64,000 nt of DNA from Mycolicibacter heraklionensis (GCF_019645815.1 NZ_CP080997.1:3476880-3540879), one strand, 5' to 3'; counted from the first letter of the stretch, positions 19,098 through 28,514 are shown. Translations and numbers: made by a program. Notes: generated by a model not told the origin, from the sequence alone.

Positions 19098-20438
19098 GTG
19101 TCAGACATCAAACGCGGTAGCGCGGCGCGCAATGCGAAGCTGGCCAGCCTGCCCGTCGGCTTCGCCGGCCGGGCAGCACTCGGGCTCGGGAAACGGCTGA
19201 CCGGCAAGTCCAAGGACGAGGTCACCGCCGAGCTCATGGAGAAGGCGGCCAACCAGCTGTTCACCGTCCTGGGTGAGCTCAAGGGTGGCGCCATGAAGGT
19301 GGGCCAGGCCCTGTCGGTGATGGAAGCGGCCATCCCCGAGGAGTTCGGCGAGCCCTACCGGGAGGCGCTGACCAAACTGCAGAAGGATGCGCCGCCGCTG
19401 CCCGCGGACAAAGTGCACCGGGTGCTCGACGCGCAGCTGGGCACCAAGTGGCGGGAGCGCTTCACCGAGTTCGACGACACCCCCATCGCCTCGGCCAGCA
19501 TCGGACAGGTGCACAAAGCGGTGTGGGCCGACGGCCGTCCCGTGGCGGTCAAGATCCAGTACCCCGGCGCCGACGAGGCGCTGCGTGCCGACCTCAAGAC
19601 GATTCGGCGGCTGACCGGCATCTTCAAGCAGCTGGCACCCGGCGTGGACGTCAAGGGCGTCATCGATGAGTTGATCGAGCGCACCGAGATGGAGCTGGAC
19701 TACCGGCTGGAGGCCGACAACCAGCGCATCTTCGCCAAGGCCTACGCCGGCCACCCCCACTTCCACATCCCGCACGTCGTGGCCAGCGCCCCCAAGACGG
19801 TGATCCAGGAGTGGATCGACGGCATCGGCATGGCCGAGATCATCCGTAACGGCACCGTCGAGCAACGCGACCTGATGGGCACCCGGCTGGCCGAGTTCAC
19901 CTGGGACGCCGCCCGCCGGCTGGAGCTCATCCACGGCGACGCCCACCCGGGCAACTTCATGCTGCTGCCGGACGGCCGGATGGGCATCATCGATTTCGGT
20001 GCGGTGGCGCCGATGCCCGGCGGTTTCCCCCCGGAGCTGGGCGCCTCGGTGCGTTACGCCCGCGACAAGGAATACGACAAGGTCATCGAAACCATGCGCC
20101 GGGGCGGCTTCATCCAGAAGGGCCAGGACGTCTCGGTACGCGAGATCGACGAGATGTTCCGTCAGTACGTCGAACCGGTCGAGGTCGAGGTCTTCCACTA
20201 CAGCCGCAAGTGGCTGATGCGGATCGCCGGCAAGCAACTGGAGCGCCCGGTCGAGCAGATCAAGACGGCCCGGCAGCTGGACCTGCCGCCCAAACTCGCG
20301 ATGCCGATGCGGGTGCTCGGATCCACCACGGCGATCATGTGTCAGCTCGACGCCCACGTGCCGATCAAGCGGCTGTCCGAAGAATTGGTGCCGGGCTTCA
20401 CCGATCCCGAAGACGTCGCGGTCGGTCCGTCCGCCTAG
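19098..20438 (+). CDS. ABC1/ADCK (UbiB-type) atypical kinase (Rv3197-like)
   Basis: The roughly 446-residue protein has the UbiB/ADCK marks: the N-terminal KxGQ motif as MKVGQALS, the Ala-rich nucleotide loop ASIGQVHKA in place of a Gly-rich loop, VAVKIQYPG with the ion-pair Lys, the catalytic HGDAHPGNF and metal-binding IDFGAV. These act in isoprenoid quinone or lipid metabolism in other organisms. The orthologue adjoining whiB7 has been linked to macrolide tolerance in mycobacteria. GTG at 19098 has a GATGGA site; ATG 19083 is an alternative. It faces whiB7 tail to tail. Confidence 0.88.
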   Translation: MSDIKRGSAARNAKLASLPVGFAGRAALGLGKRLTGKSKDEVTAELMEKAANQLFTVLGELKGGAMKVGQALSVMEAAIPEEFGEPYREALTKLQKDAPPLPADKVHRVLDAQLGTKWRERFTEFDDTPIASASIGQVHKAVWADGRPVAVKIQYPGADEALRADLKTIRRLTGIFKQLAPGVDVKGVIDELIERTEMELDYRLEADNQRIFAKAYAGHPHFHIPHVVASAPKTVIQEWIDGIGMAEIIRNGTVEQRDLMGTRLAEFTWDAARRLELIHGDAHPGNFMLLPDGRMGIIDFGAVAPMPGGFPPELGASVRYARDKEYDKVIETMRRGGFIQKGQDVSVREIDEMFRQYVEPVEVEVFHYSRKWLMRIAGKQLERPVEQIKTARQLDLPPKLAMPMRVLGSTTAIMCQLDAHVPIKRLSEELVPGFTDPEDVAVGPSA

Positions 20439-20451
20439 TACCGCGGTCGCT

Positions 20452-20697
20452 TTACGCGGCGACCGGCTCCTTGCGTGGGCGGCCACGCGGCCGTTTGCGG
20501 CCGATGACACTGCCCCGGTCGAGGATCTCGCCGCCCCACACCCCCCACGGCTCGGCGCGCTGCAACGCCGCCGACAGGCACTGCTGGCGGATCGGGCACG
20601 CGGCGCACCGCGCCTTGGCCCGCTCCAGATCGGCGGGGGCGTCGGCGAACCACAGGTCGGGATCGCTGTTACACGGCAGTTCGAGCTGGTTCTTCAT
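20452..20697 (-). CDS. whiB7: WhiB7, iron-sulfur transcriptional activator of antibiotic resistance
   Basis: The 81-residue protein has the four WhiB cysteines (PCNSD, then CAACPIRQQC), the GVWGG turn and a C-terminal AT-hook RGRPRK, the combination that marks WhiB7. It binds the sigma-A subunit and AT-rich DNA upstream of -35 to activate intrinsic resistance genes. The gene follows uvrD2 on the same strand, as in M. tuberculosis. A 179-nt leader with an upstream ORF and a terminator/antiterminator pair precedes it, so expression is probably set by attenuation as well as autoactivation. Confidence 0.97.
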   Translation of the reverse strand: MKNQLELPCNSDPDLWFADAPADLERAKARCAACPIRQQCLSAALQRAEPWGVWGGEILDRGSVIGRKRPRGRPRKEPVAA

Positions 20698-20728
20698 CGT
20701 CGTCGGTCACCTGTTCTGGGAAGAATGC

Positions 20729-20768
20729 AAAAAAATGGCCACGGTCCTGGTTTCAGGTCCGTGGCCAT
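20729..20768 (-). terminator. intrinsic attenuator terminator in the whiB7 leader
   Basis: On the minus strand a 10-bp perfect stem (ATGGCCACGG / CCGTGGCCAT) is extended by four more pairs (CCTG/CAGG) beyond one mismatch, with an AAAC loop, and is followed immediately by seven T. This textbook Rho-independent terminator lies between the leader ORF (stop at 20790) and whiB7 (start 20697), so full-length whiB7 mRNA requires read-through. Confidence 0.93.
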
Positions 20769-20814
20769 CGGGCTGGTTGAGCTGATGCGTTAGGCAAAAC
20801 CCCGATGCACGGAC
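20757..20814 (-). promoter_or_regulatory. predicted antiterminator pairing of the whiB7 leader
   Basis: The 14 bases at 20801-20814 (last codons of the leader ORF) are fully complementary to 20757-20772, apart from a two-base bulge: GTCCGTG-GC-CATCGGG against CCCGATGCACGGAC on the plus strand. The second arm contains the 5' side of the terminator stem, so the two hairpins exclude each other. A ribosome reaching the end of the ORF would mask 20801-20814 and let the terminator form; one stalled early would leave the antiterminator free. Confidence 0.85.
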
Positions 20815-20876
20815 ACGCCGGCAGCGGCATGCGCGGCGGCAGCCGCGCGTACGGCGATCGTGGTCGGGGTGGTCAT
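20790..20876 (-). CDS. whiB7 leader peptide (uORF, 28 aa)
   Basis: A 28-codon ORF starting at ATG 20876 (MTTPTTIAVR, then an Ala-rich middle, ending VSVHRGFA). It lies within the whiB7 leader and ends 21 nt before the terminator stem. The Ala-rich part is encoded by a GC hairpin (GCGCGGC at 20831-20837 pairing with GCCGCGC at 20842-20848). Its coding sequence overlaps the antiterminator arm, so its translation rate can sense ribosome inhibition. Upstream ORFs of this role are described for whiB7 in other mycobacteria. Confidence 0.8.
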   Translation of the reverse strand: MTTPTTIAVRAAAAAHAAAGVSVHRGFA

Positions 20877-20884
20877 GGTTTGGC

Positions 20885-20919
20885 AGGTTAGTCGTTGCCG
20901 GCCCCCGCGCACAACCGAA
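20885..20919 (-). promoter_or_regulatory. whiB7: candidate WhiB7-dependent promoter of the whiB7 leader
   Basis: Reading the minus strand, TTGTGC (20914-20909) is followed after 18 bases by TAACCT (20890-20885), placing transcription start a few bases before the leader ATG at 20876. An AT-rich block (AAATTC) sits just upstream of the -35, the feature required by the WhiB7 AT-hook. Spacing and sequence fit, but the start site is not proven. Confidence 0.55.
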
Positions 20920-20935
20920 TTTCTGACCTGCACGT

Positions 20936-23032
20936 TCAGCCCCGGTTGCGGATCATCTCCAGCACGTCGGAGCCGAACTGCTCCAGCTTGCGCGCGCCGA
21001 TGCCCGGGATGGCCACCAGAGCGGCCTCGTCGCCGGGCAGCATCTCGGCGATCGCAGTCAGGGTGTTGTCGGAAAAGACGATGTAAGCAGGCACTTTCAG
21101 CTCGGTGGCGGTGCGCAGTCGCCAGTCCTTGAGCGCCACCAGCAGCTCGGTGTCCACGTCGGCCGCACAGGTCTCGCACCGGCTGAGCATGATGGCGGCC
21201 GGGGTGGCCAGCGCCTTGTTGCAGACGCGGCAGTGCTTCGGGGCCCCGCGGGCCCGGCGCTTGGCGGGGGCGGCGGCGTCGGCCTGCGGGGCGATCCCGC
21301 TGAGGAAGCGCGACGGCTTGCGGCCGGCCCGCCCGCCCGGGGCGCGGGCCAGCGCCCAGCTCAAGCTCAGGTGGATGCGGGCCCGCGTGACACCGACATA
21401 GAGCAGCCGGCGTTCCTCCTCGACCGCCTCGCTGTCCGCGCCGTGCGCCAAAGCGTGCGAGATGGGCAGCGTGCCGTCGGCGAGGCCGACCAGGAACACC
21501 GCGTCCCACTCCAGGCCCTTGGCAGCGTGCAGCGATGCCAGGGTGACGCCCTGCACCGTCGGCGGGTGCCGGGAGTCGGCGCGCATCCGCAGTTCGGTCA
21601 ACAGCGCGGGCAGGTCGAGGTCGGGGCGTTGGGCCACCTCGTCGTCGACGAGTTCGGCCAGCGCACCGAGGGCCTCCCAGCGCTCGCGCGCCTTGGCCCC
21701 GCTGGGCGGTTCGGTGGTCAGCCCGAGCGGTTCGAGCACACCGCGCACCGTTTCGGGTAGCGGCCCATCGGCACCACGCTCCGCGGCCCGCTGCAACGCG
21801 ACCAGCGCCTGGCGGATCTCCTGGCGGGTGAAGAACCCCTCGCCGCCGCGCACCTGGTAGGCGATGCCGGCCTCGGTGAGCGCCTCCTCGTAGACCTCCG
21901 ACTGCGCATTGATCCGGTACAGCACGGCGATCTCGGCCGGCGAAGTGCCGTCGTGAATCAACCGGGCGATGGACTTGGCCACCGCCGCGGCCTCGGCGAC
22001 CTCGTCGGAATGCTCCCGAAAGACCGGAGCCGGGCCGGATTCGCGCTGCCCGATCAGGTTCAGCTTGCTGCCGGCCACCCGCCCCCGTGCGGCGCCGATC
22101 ACCCGGTTGGCCAGCGACACCACCTCGGGCGTGGACCGGTAGTCGCGCTCCAGGCGCACCAGTGCGGCGTCCGGAAACCGGCGAGTGAAGTCCAGCAGAT
22201 AGCGCGGCGAGGCTCCGGTGAACGAATAGATGGTCTGGTTGGCGTCCCCGACGACGGTCAAGTCGTCGCGCTCCCCCAGCCAGGCCGACAACACCCGCTC
22301 CTGCAACGGCGTGACGTCCTGGTATTCGTCGACGACGAAACACCGGTAGCGGTCCCGGAATTCGGCGGCCACCGCAGCGTCGTTCTCGATCGCGGCCGCG
22401 GTGTGCAGCAGCAGGTCGTCGAAGTCGAGCATCGCCACTTCGCCGCGAGCCTTCAGCGCCTCATAACCGGCGTAGACATCGGCCAGCTTGGCGGCGTCCA
22501 GCGGGGTATCGCGGCCGGCCGCGGCCACCGCCTCGGGATACTGCTCGGGCCCGATCAGGGATGCCTTGGCCCACTCGATCTCGCCGGCCACGTCACGCAC
22601 GTCGTCATTGCTCAACCGCAGGCCGGCGTGGCCGGCGGCGCGGGCGACCACCCCGAACTTGCGGTCCAACAGCTCCCACCCGGTGTCGCCGACCACCCGC
22701 GGCCAGAAGTACCGCAACTGCCGCCGGGCGGCGGCGTGAAAGGTCAGCGCCTGGACTCCGCCGACCCCGGCAGCCGCGCCCGCGCCGGCCGCCGAACCCA
22801 GCGCACGCAACCGGGACCGCATCTCCCCGGCGGCGCGCTGGGTGAACGTCACCGCCAGCACCTGTCCGGGCGCGACGTGACCGCCGGCGACCAGCTGGGC
22901 GATCCGATGGGTGATGGTGCGGGTTTTGCCGGTCCCAGCACCGGCGAGAACGCACACCGGGCCGCGCGGCGCCAGCACCGCAGCGCGCTGCTCCTCGTCC
23001 AGCCCGGCGATGAGCGCATCCATGGCGTCCAT
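20936..23032 (-). CDS. uvrD2: UvrD2, superfamily 1 DNA helicase with HRDC domain
   Basis: The 698-residue protein has the UvrD motifs: Walker A GAGTGKT at residues 31-37, VDEYQDV (motif II), [12 protein letters not shown] (motif III), [16 protein letters not shown] (motif VI), then a tetracysteine module (CRVC ... CETC) and a C-terminal HRDC domain ([14 protein letters not shown]). This layout is specific to mycobacterial UvrD2, an essential 3'-5' translocase. The ATG at 23032 is used because the longer frame extends toward the divergent mycoredoxin gene. Confidence 0.95.
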   Translation of the reverse strand: MDAMDALIAGLDEEQRAAVLAPRGPVCVLAGAGTGKTRTITHRIAQLVAGGHVAPGQVLAVTFTQRAAGEMRSRLRALGSAAGAGAAAGVGGVQALTFHAAARRQLRYFWPRVVGDTGWELLDRKFGVVARAAGHAGLRLSNDDVRDVAGEIEWAKASLIGPEQYPEAVAAAGRDTPLDAAKLADVYAGYEALKARGEVAMLDFDDLLLHTAAAIENDAAVAAEFRDRYRCFVVDEYQDVTPLQERVLSAWLGERDDLTVVGDANQTIYSFTGASPRYLLDFTRRFPDAALVRLERDYRSTPEVVSLANRVIGAARGRVAGSKLNLIGQRESGPAPVFREHSDEVAEAAAVAKSIARLIHDGTSPAEIAVLYRINAQSEVYEEALTEAGIAYQVRGGEGFFTRQEIRQALVALQRAAERGADGPLPETVRGVLEPLGLTTEPPSGAKARERWEALGALAELVDDEVAQRPDLDLPALLTELRMRADSRHPPTVQGVTLASLHAAKGLEWDAVFLVGLADGTLPISHALAHGADSEAVEEERRLLYVGVTRARIHLSLSWALARAPGGRAGRKPSRFLSGIAPQADAAAPAKRRARGAPKHCRVCNKALATPAAIMLSRCETCAADVDTELLVALKDWRLRTATELKVPAYIVFSDNTLTAIAEMLPGDEAALVAIPGIGARKLEQFGSDVLEMIRNRG

Positions 23033-23105
23033 CTTGGCAGGCGCCCCCGACGGCCCGAGACGCCGATTCGGGCATATTCGGATCACCGACTACGTTTGGG
23101 GAGTT

Positions 23106-23354
23106 ATGAACCAGCTCGTCATGTACACCACCCAGTGGTGCGGCTACTGCCGACAGCTCAAAGCGTCCTTGAAGAAGCTTGAGATCCCGTACGAGGAGAT
23201 CGACATCGAGCTGGACCCCACAGCGGCGGAATTCGTCAGCTCGGCCAACGGCGGCAACCGCACGGTGCCCACGCTGCGCTTCGCCGACGGCTCGACGCTG
23301 ACCAACCCGACCGGGCGTGAGGTCAAGGCGAAGCTGGAGCGGCTCGGCGCCTGA
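23106..23354 (+). CDS. mrx1: mycoredoxin-1 (glutaredoxin-like)
   Basis: An 82-residue glutaredoxin fold with the active site CGYC at residues 12-15, a TVPTLRFADG cis-Pro loop and GREVKAKL C-terminal helix. Mycoredoxin-1 reduces mycothiol mixed disulfides in actinobacteria. It diverges from uvrD2, as in M. tuberculosis (Rv3198A). Its stop is two bases from the stop of the convergent regulator gene, the left edge of the accessory insert. Confidence 0.95.
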   Translation: MNQLVMYTTQWCGYCRQLKASLKKLEIPYEEIDIELDPTAAEFVSSANGGNRTVPTLRFADGSTLTNPTGREVKAKLERLGA

Positions 23355-23356
23355 GC

Positions 23357-26300
23357 TCAGTGCCGGGCCGCTTCCTGGGCCAGCTGGACCCTCGATGTCA
23401 ACCCAAGCTTGGTGTAGACGTGGGTGAGGTGAGCCTGCACCGTGCGCGGTGAGACGAATAGCCGTGCCGCCACCTCTTTGTTGCCCAGCCCCTCGCTGAC
23501 GAGCCGCACGACTTCGCGCTCGGCTCGGGTCAGCGACGACCACCCGCTCTCAGCGCGCCTGCGCTCACCTTTACCGCGCTGCGCGTAGCCAATCGCCTCG
23601 TCGATCGACAGCGCGGCCCCTTCTGCCCACGCCGCGCCGAAGTCCTTCTCGCCCAATGTGGCCCGCAGCCCGGACAACGCGGACTGGTCTTGCTCGGCCA
23701 GCACCGCCAGCGGCTCGAGCCCGATGAGCTGGCGGGCCGCCTCGGCGGCACCGAACAAGCGGGCGGCAACCACGTTGTTTTCAGTAGCGCTCATCGTATG
23801 GCCGAGGCAGGCGAGGGCGAACGGGACGACAAACGGCGCGCCGAGTTCCACGGCAATCGCCAGCGCTTCGTAGGCGTCACGTTCGGCCGCCGCGACGTCA
23901 CACCGAGCGATACCCACCCGGGCACGCGCCACCAGCGTCAGCGCACGACCGTAACCGCGGGTCGACGCCGCGATATCGTCGGCCCAGCGGCCCGCGTCGG
24001 CGATGTCACCGCATGCCAGCGGCGCCAACGCCGCCCACACAAAGGACGAGGCGGTCTGCGGGTCCAGCCCGGAGCACTCCCGGGCGGTTTCGAATGCCTG
24101 CCGCGCCGCCGACGCATCCCCGGAAGCCAGATGCGCCATCCCCTGTGCGCAATGAACGGGGCCGTTGTAGTACTCGAAAAGTGAGACACTGCCCGAGGCC
24201 GCCGCAGCCTCGGCCCGCGACCCCGCCGCGTCACCCGCGTAAGCCAACACAAAGGTGCGCATGGTGTGGCCGTAGATTGAGTACATCGCATCGTTAGCGC
24301 GTGCGGCGTCCTCGATCACCTCCCCCAAACGAGTGACGGCGCCGGACAAGTCACCGCCATACATCTGCGCCCAGCCCAGCGCGAACCGGCACTGGCGCGC
24401 GATGAATGCCGCGCCGATGCCCTCGGCGATCCGAAGCCCCTCCTCGGCGGCGGTCTGAATCTCCGCGAGCGGTTGGTCCAGCATCAGACCCGCGATCGCG
24501 TTCGAGGCCAGCACCTGGCCCAACGTCCCCAAGTCGTTGACAGCGCGAGCGAAGTCGGCCGCCTCGGTGAAATACCCGCGGGCCAACTCGGGATTTCCGG
24601 GAGCACAGATCATCCCGCACGCCGCCAGCGTCCGAGCCAGCATCGCGGTGTCGCCGCACTCGCGTACGACGGCCAGGCATTGTTCGGCGTCGTCGAGGAC
24701 ATCAGTTCGTCCCAGAAAAGACAGCAGCTGCGCCCGGCATACCGACGCCCATACCCGCGCCTCCGACATCTCGGAACCGGCCGGGTCCGGATCGGGGGAC
24801 GCCGTGAGCCAACTCAGCCCTTCCTGGATACGCCCACGAGTCAGCCACAACGGTTGCAGCGCCGCCGCCAGTATCAGCGCCCTATCGGTGTCGGAGCATT
24901 CCTTGCTCCATGCGAAAGCCGCTCGCAGGTTATCGATTTCGGCGTCCAACCGATCGATGATGCGTTCCTGGCCGACCTCGCCGGGAGCGCCCAGCGCAGT
25001 GGCCATCGCCGCATAGTGGTCGCGATGGCGGTTCCGTATCTCGCCCGCTTCGCGGGACTCACTGAGCTTTTCCATGGCGTATTGACGCACCGTCTCCAGC
25101 AACCGATAGCGGGTGCCGTGTGAACTGTCGTCGGCGACCACCAGTGACTTGTCGACCAATAGGACCAGCTGGTCGAGCACCTGGTAACGCTCGATCTCAC
25201 CGCCCATGATCGCCTGGGCGGCGTCGAGGTCACCGCCGCCGAGGAAAACCGCCAACCTGCGGAACAGCACCTGTTCGGGCTCCGACAGCAAAGCGTGGGA
25301 CCAATCCACCGAGGCCCGCAAGGTCTGCTGGCGTCGTACCGCAGTACGCGCACCACCGGTCAACAGCCGGAAAGTGTCGTGCAGGCTGTCGCGGATCTCG
25401 TTGGGCGACAACGCCCGCACCCGCGCCGCCGCAAGCTCGATCGCCAGTGGCAGCCCGTCGAGGCGACGGCAGATCTCGGTCACCGTGTCGAGATTCTCGG
25501 AGGTCACCGAGAATCCCGGCTTGGTGCGACGGGCACGATCGCCGAACAACTCGATCGCCTCGTCGGCCAAGCCGAGCGACGGCACCCGCCAGCTCACCTC
25601 GCCGGTCACACCGATCGGCTCGCGGCTGGTCGTCAGCCACGTCACCGCGGGACATGCGGCCAGCAGCCCGGTGATCAGCTCCGCGCAGGCGTCGAGGAGA
25701 TGCTCGCAGTTGTCGAGCACGATCAGGACTTCGCGATCGCGCAGGAACCGCCGCAGCATGTCGCTCAACGGTTGACCCGGTTGGTCCGGCAAACCCAGCG
25801 CTCGCGCCGTCGTCACAGCGACCATCTTCGGGTCAATGATCGGGGCCAAGTCCACGTAGCAGACACCGCCCGCGAAATTCGCGGCAACAATGCCGGCGAC
25901 CTGCACTGCCAGTCGAGTCTTTCCGGCGCCGCCCGCACCGGTCAGGGTGACAAGGCGATTCTCACTGAGCGCCTTCCCAACGTCGACTATTTCCTGCCGA
26001 CGGCCGATGAAGCTCGTCAGGTGCACCGGAAGGTGGTTGAGGTCAACGGGACTGGCGACCCGAAGTGGCGGGAAGTCGTTGCACAAGTCCGGGTGGCAGA
26101 GTTGCACCACGCGTTCCGGGCGCGGCAAGTCCCGTAACGGATGGGTGCCCAGATCGGTGAGCACGACGCCGGTCGGGAGTTGGTCGACGACAAGGAGTTC
26201 GGTGGTACCTGACAAAACGGTCTGACCGCCATGGGCTAGATCTCTAAGCCGCGCCGTGCGATTGATGGTCGGACCGATGTAGTTTCCTTCATCACGAAGC

Positions 26301-26635
26301 TGCACATCGCCGGTATGCAGCCCGATCCGCAACTTGATCGGCGCCAAGGCCGAGCGCTGGAGGTCCAGCGCACAGGCCAACGCATCCGCAGCACGGGCAA
26401 AAGCGACAACGCAGCTGTCACCCTCCCCCTGTTCGACCGGCCGGACACCGTGGTGCTGGGAGACGACGTGCGCCAGAACCTGATCGAGCCGTGCGACGGC
26501 GGCTCTCATCGCCTCGGGCTGGGTCTCCCACAACCGCGTCGAACCTTCGACGTCGGCCAACAGCAGAGTGACGGTGCCCGTCGGAAGTTCCCCGATGTCG
26601 CTCATGTCCGTGCCGTTCCAGCTCGTTTCGCTCAT
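23357..26635 (-). CDS. adenylate cyclase-ATPase-LuxR (STAND-type) regulator
   Basis: The 1092-residue protein joins three modules. Residues 20-195 are a class III nucleotidyl cyclase domain (LLLADVEGSTRLW with metal Asp, QGEGDSCVVAFARA with the second Asp, INRTARLRD). From about 230 comes an AAA/NB-ARC ATPase (Walker A GAGGAGKTRLAVQ, LIVLDNCEHLLDAC) followed by helical TPR-like repeats. A LuxR helix-turn-helix ends the protein (LTRAEREVVRLVSEGLGNKEVAARLF). M. tuberculosis has several of this kind (Rv0386, Rv1358, Rv2488c); Rv0386 has weak cyclase activity and the same QGEGDS context. It diverges from the disrupted P450 gene. Confidence 0.9.
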   Translation of the reverse strand: MSETSWNGTDMSDIGELPTGTVTLLLADVEGSTRLWETQPEAMRAAVARLDQVLAHVVSQHHGVRPVEQGEGDSCVVAFARAADALACALDLQRSALAPIKLRIGLHTGDVQLRDEGNYIGPTINRTARLRDLAHGGQTVLSGTTELLVVDQLPTGVVLTDLGTHPLRDLPRPERVVQLCHPDLCNDFPPLRVASPVDLNHLPVHLTSFIGRRQEIVDVGKALSENRLVTLTGAGGAGKTRLAVQVAGIVAANFAGGVCYVDLAPIIDPKMVAVTTARALGLPDQPGQPLSDMLRRFLRDREVLIVLDNCEHLLDACAELITGLLAACPAVTWLTTSREPIGVTGEVSWRVPSLGLADEAIELFGDRARRTKPGFSVTSENLDTVTEICRRLDGLPLAIELAAARVRALSPNEIRDSLHDTFRLLTGGARTAVRRQQTLRASVDWSHALLSEPEQVLFRRLAVFLGGGDLDAAQAIMGGEIERYQVLDQLVLLVDKSLVVADDSSHGTRYRLLETVRQYAMEKLSESREAGEIRNRHRDHYAAMATALGAPGEVGQERIIDRLDAEIDNLRAAFAWSKECSDTDRALILAAALQPLWLTRGRIQEGLSWLTASPDPDPAGSEMSEARVWASVCRAQLLSFLGRTDVLDDAEQCLAVVRECGDTAMLARTLAACGMICAPGNPELARGYFTEAADFARAVNDLGTLGQVLASNAIAGLMLDQPLAEIQTAAEEGLRIAEGIGAAFIARQCRFALGWAQMYGGDLSGAVTRLGEVIEDAARANDAMYSIYGHTMRTFVLAYAGDAAGSRAEAAAASGSVSLFEYYNGPVHCAQGMAHLASGDASAARQAFETARECSGLDPQTASSFVWAALAPLACGDIADAGRWADDIAASTRGYGRALTLVARARVGIARCDVAAAERDAYEALAIAVELGAPFVVPFALACLGHTMSATENNVVAARLFGAAEAARQLIGLEPLAVLAEQDQSALSGLRATLGEKDFGAAWAEGAALSIDEAIGYAQRGKGERRRAESGWSSLTRAEREVVRLVSEGLGNKEVAARLFVSPRTVQAHLTHVYTKLGLTSRVQLAQEAARH

Positions 26636-26786
26636 GCTAGCCAGCCTGCGGTGATCGACGGCGTACAACATCAGCGAAAATGCCAATCATTGCCTCAGCA
26701 GGGCGCGTATGTAGGCGTTCGATCGACGCAGAATTACGCCCTTCGGCCGATGGCCGAGCATCGGCAGACATCGCAGAGTTCTGGAC

Positions 26787-27052
26787 ATGAACCTCTACGC
26801 GAACCTGCCGACCATCCAATACGGAGACAACCCGACCCCGGAGCAATTCCACCGCGCTGTCGCCGACGCTCGTCGCGCGGGTCCGGTCGCCCTCGGCCCC
26901 TTCTGTCCGGAAGTGCTCGGGTACGACCTGGTGCGCGCCGTCCTGCGCGATCCACGATTTGTGACACCGCAGGGCATCGCCCTGCTGATGCAAGGCATCA
27001 CCTCCGGCCCGGTCTGGGATCGGGTCACCCGGCTGTTGCTCCATCTGGACGG
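26787..27052 (+). pseudogene. cytochrome P450, 5' fragment (interrupted by IS)
   Basis: The first 86 codons (MNLYANLPTIQYG...WDRVTRLLLH) plus CTG GAC GG encode the N-terminal part of a P450, ending in the LLHLDG block just before helix C. At 27053 an IS256-type element begins and the frame then reads into it for 18 codons. Joining this fragment with 28523 onward restores L-H-L-D-G-A-E-H in frame and a 411-residue P450. It diverges from the LuxR-type regulator. Confidence 0.92.
27045..27052. repeat. target-site duplication, left copy
   Basis: CTGGACGG, identical to 28515-28522, flanks the insertion element. One copy is the native P450 sequence encoding Leu-Asp-Gly. Confidence 0.9.
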
Positions 27053-28514
27053 GATAGCGTCCCGTGGAGTGGTGGACTTCGGATCGGACGTGGTTCATGC
27101 GTCGTGATCGACGAGTCATGGTGAACGCTAAGCGATTTGGTGTTGTTTGGCAAGCGCTTCGGCGGTGTGTTTCTTGGCGATGACGGTGCGTAGTTCGTCC
27201 ATGGAGACATCGGAGAGATAGCGGCGGGTGACCTGCCATTCGTCGTGGGCTTCGATGACTACCGCCGTCGCCAGGCGCAGGAACGCCGCGGGGTTGGGGA
27301 AGATCTCCACGACATCGGCCCGGCGCTTGATCTCCTTGTTCAACCGTTCTATGGGGTTGTTCGACCAGATCTTCTGCCAGTGGGCCTTCGGGAACGCGGT
27401 GAACGCCAGCACATCGGTCTTGGCCTCGCCCATCATGGCCGCGACCTTCGGAAACGATTCGGCGAGGGTGTCGGCGACGCGGTCCCACTGGTCGCCGACT
27501 CCCTCGGGGTCGGTGTGGGCGAAGATCGTCTTGACCGCCGCGGTCACCGCGGGGGCATGCTTCGCGGCCACGGCGGTGTGCAGGTTACGCATGAAATGCA
27601 CCCGGCACCGCTGCCACGACGACCCACTGAACTGTTGGGCCACCGCAGCTTTCAAGCCCGCATGGGCATCGGAAATCACCAGGTGCACCCCGGACAGACC
27701 ACGCGATTTGAGCGAGGCGAGGAACTCCCGCCAGAACTCGAAGGACTCGCTATCGCCGACAGCGGTGCCCAGCACCTCGCGGGTGCCGTCGATCGAGACC
27801 CCGGTGGCCACCACCAGGGCCTGGGAGACCACATGCGCCCCGACCCGCACCTTGCAGAACGTGGCGTCGCAGAACACGTACGGAAACTGCGTGTGAGCCA
27901 GGCTGCGGGTGCGAAACGCCTCGATCTCGGTATCGAGGCTTGGCGCAGATCCGGGAGACCTCCGACTTGGACACCCCGGATTCGACGCCCATCGCGGCTA
28001 CCAGGTCATCGACGCTGCGCGTGGACACCCCGTGCACGTAGGCCTCCATGATCACCGCGTGCAGGGCCTTGTCGATGCGGCGGCGGCGTTCCAGCAGCGA
28101 CGGGAAAAACGAGAGCCCGCAGCTTGGGGATGCCCACCTCGATATCGCCGCGGCGGTTGTGGCCACCGTCTTGGGGCGGTGCCCGTTGCGCTGCGTGCTA
28201 CGCCCGCCGGTGCGCTCGTAGCGGCCGGCCCCGATCGCCTCGGTGGCCTCGGCCTCGATCAGCGCCTGCAGCCCGGCGCGGATCAGCTCAGCGAACACCG
28301 CACCGGAGTCGGCGGACTTGAGTGCATCGAGCTGGGCCAGCAGGGCAGAATGGTTCTGGGTCATCGCGTCGTGTGTCTTCCTGTTGAGTCACTTGGTAGG
28401 TAACTCACCGATCACTACGCGATGGCCCACCCCAACACCGGCACCGACACACCCGGGACCTTCAACCCTGGCCGGACCGCCTCCCGAAACCCCACCACCC
28501 CAGGGGACTTACCC
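27053..28514. mobile_element. IS256-family insertion sequence, 1462 bp
   Basis: The ends are imperfect inverted repeats: left GATAGCGTCCCGTGGAGTGG and the reverse complement of the right end GGGTAAGTCCCCTGGGGTGG match at 16 of the first 23 positions without gaps. The ends resemble IS256 itself (G-A-T-A-A-A-G-T-C-C). The 8-bp direct repeats CTGGACGG at both flanks and the single DDE transposase on the minus strand are typical of this family. The insertion is precise within the P450 reading frame. Confidence 0.92.
27128..28364 (-). pseudogene. IS256-family (MULE) transposase, frameshifted
   Basis: The gene reads as one IS256 transposase of about 410 residues broken by frame changes. N-terminal part (MTQNHSALLAQLDALK...GAGRYERTGGRSTQRNGHRPKTV) is followed near 28150 and 28113 by two insertions of two and one bases that scramble about 13 residues but cancel. 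Near 27940 one extra base shifts the frame for good after SRICA. The catalytic residues all lie beyond it: FCDATFC (Asp), VISDAHAG (Asp), NNPIERLNKE (Glu). As sequenced it cannot make a full transposase. Confidence 0.9.

Noticed and set aside
20790..22343. 517-codon open frame on the minus strand
   Set aside because: Mostly a frame shadow of uvrD2; only its last 28 codons (20790-20876) are kept, as the whiB7 leader ORF.
26787..27107. A 106-residue independent small protein
   Set aside because: It is the P450 N-terminus plus 18 codons read into the insertion element.
27128..28364. Two separate transposase genes
   Set aside because: Both parts align to one IS256 transposase; this family has a single ORF and no programmed frameshift, so it is one broken gene.
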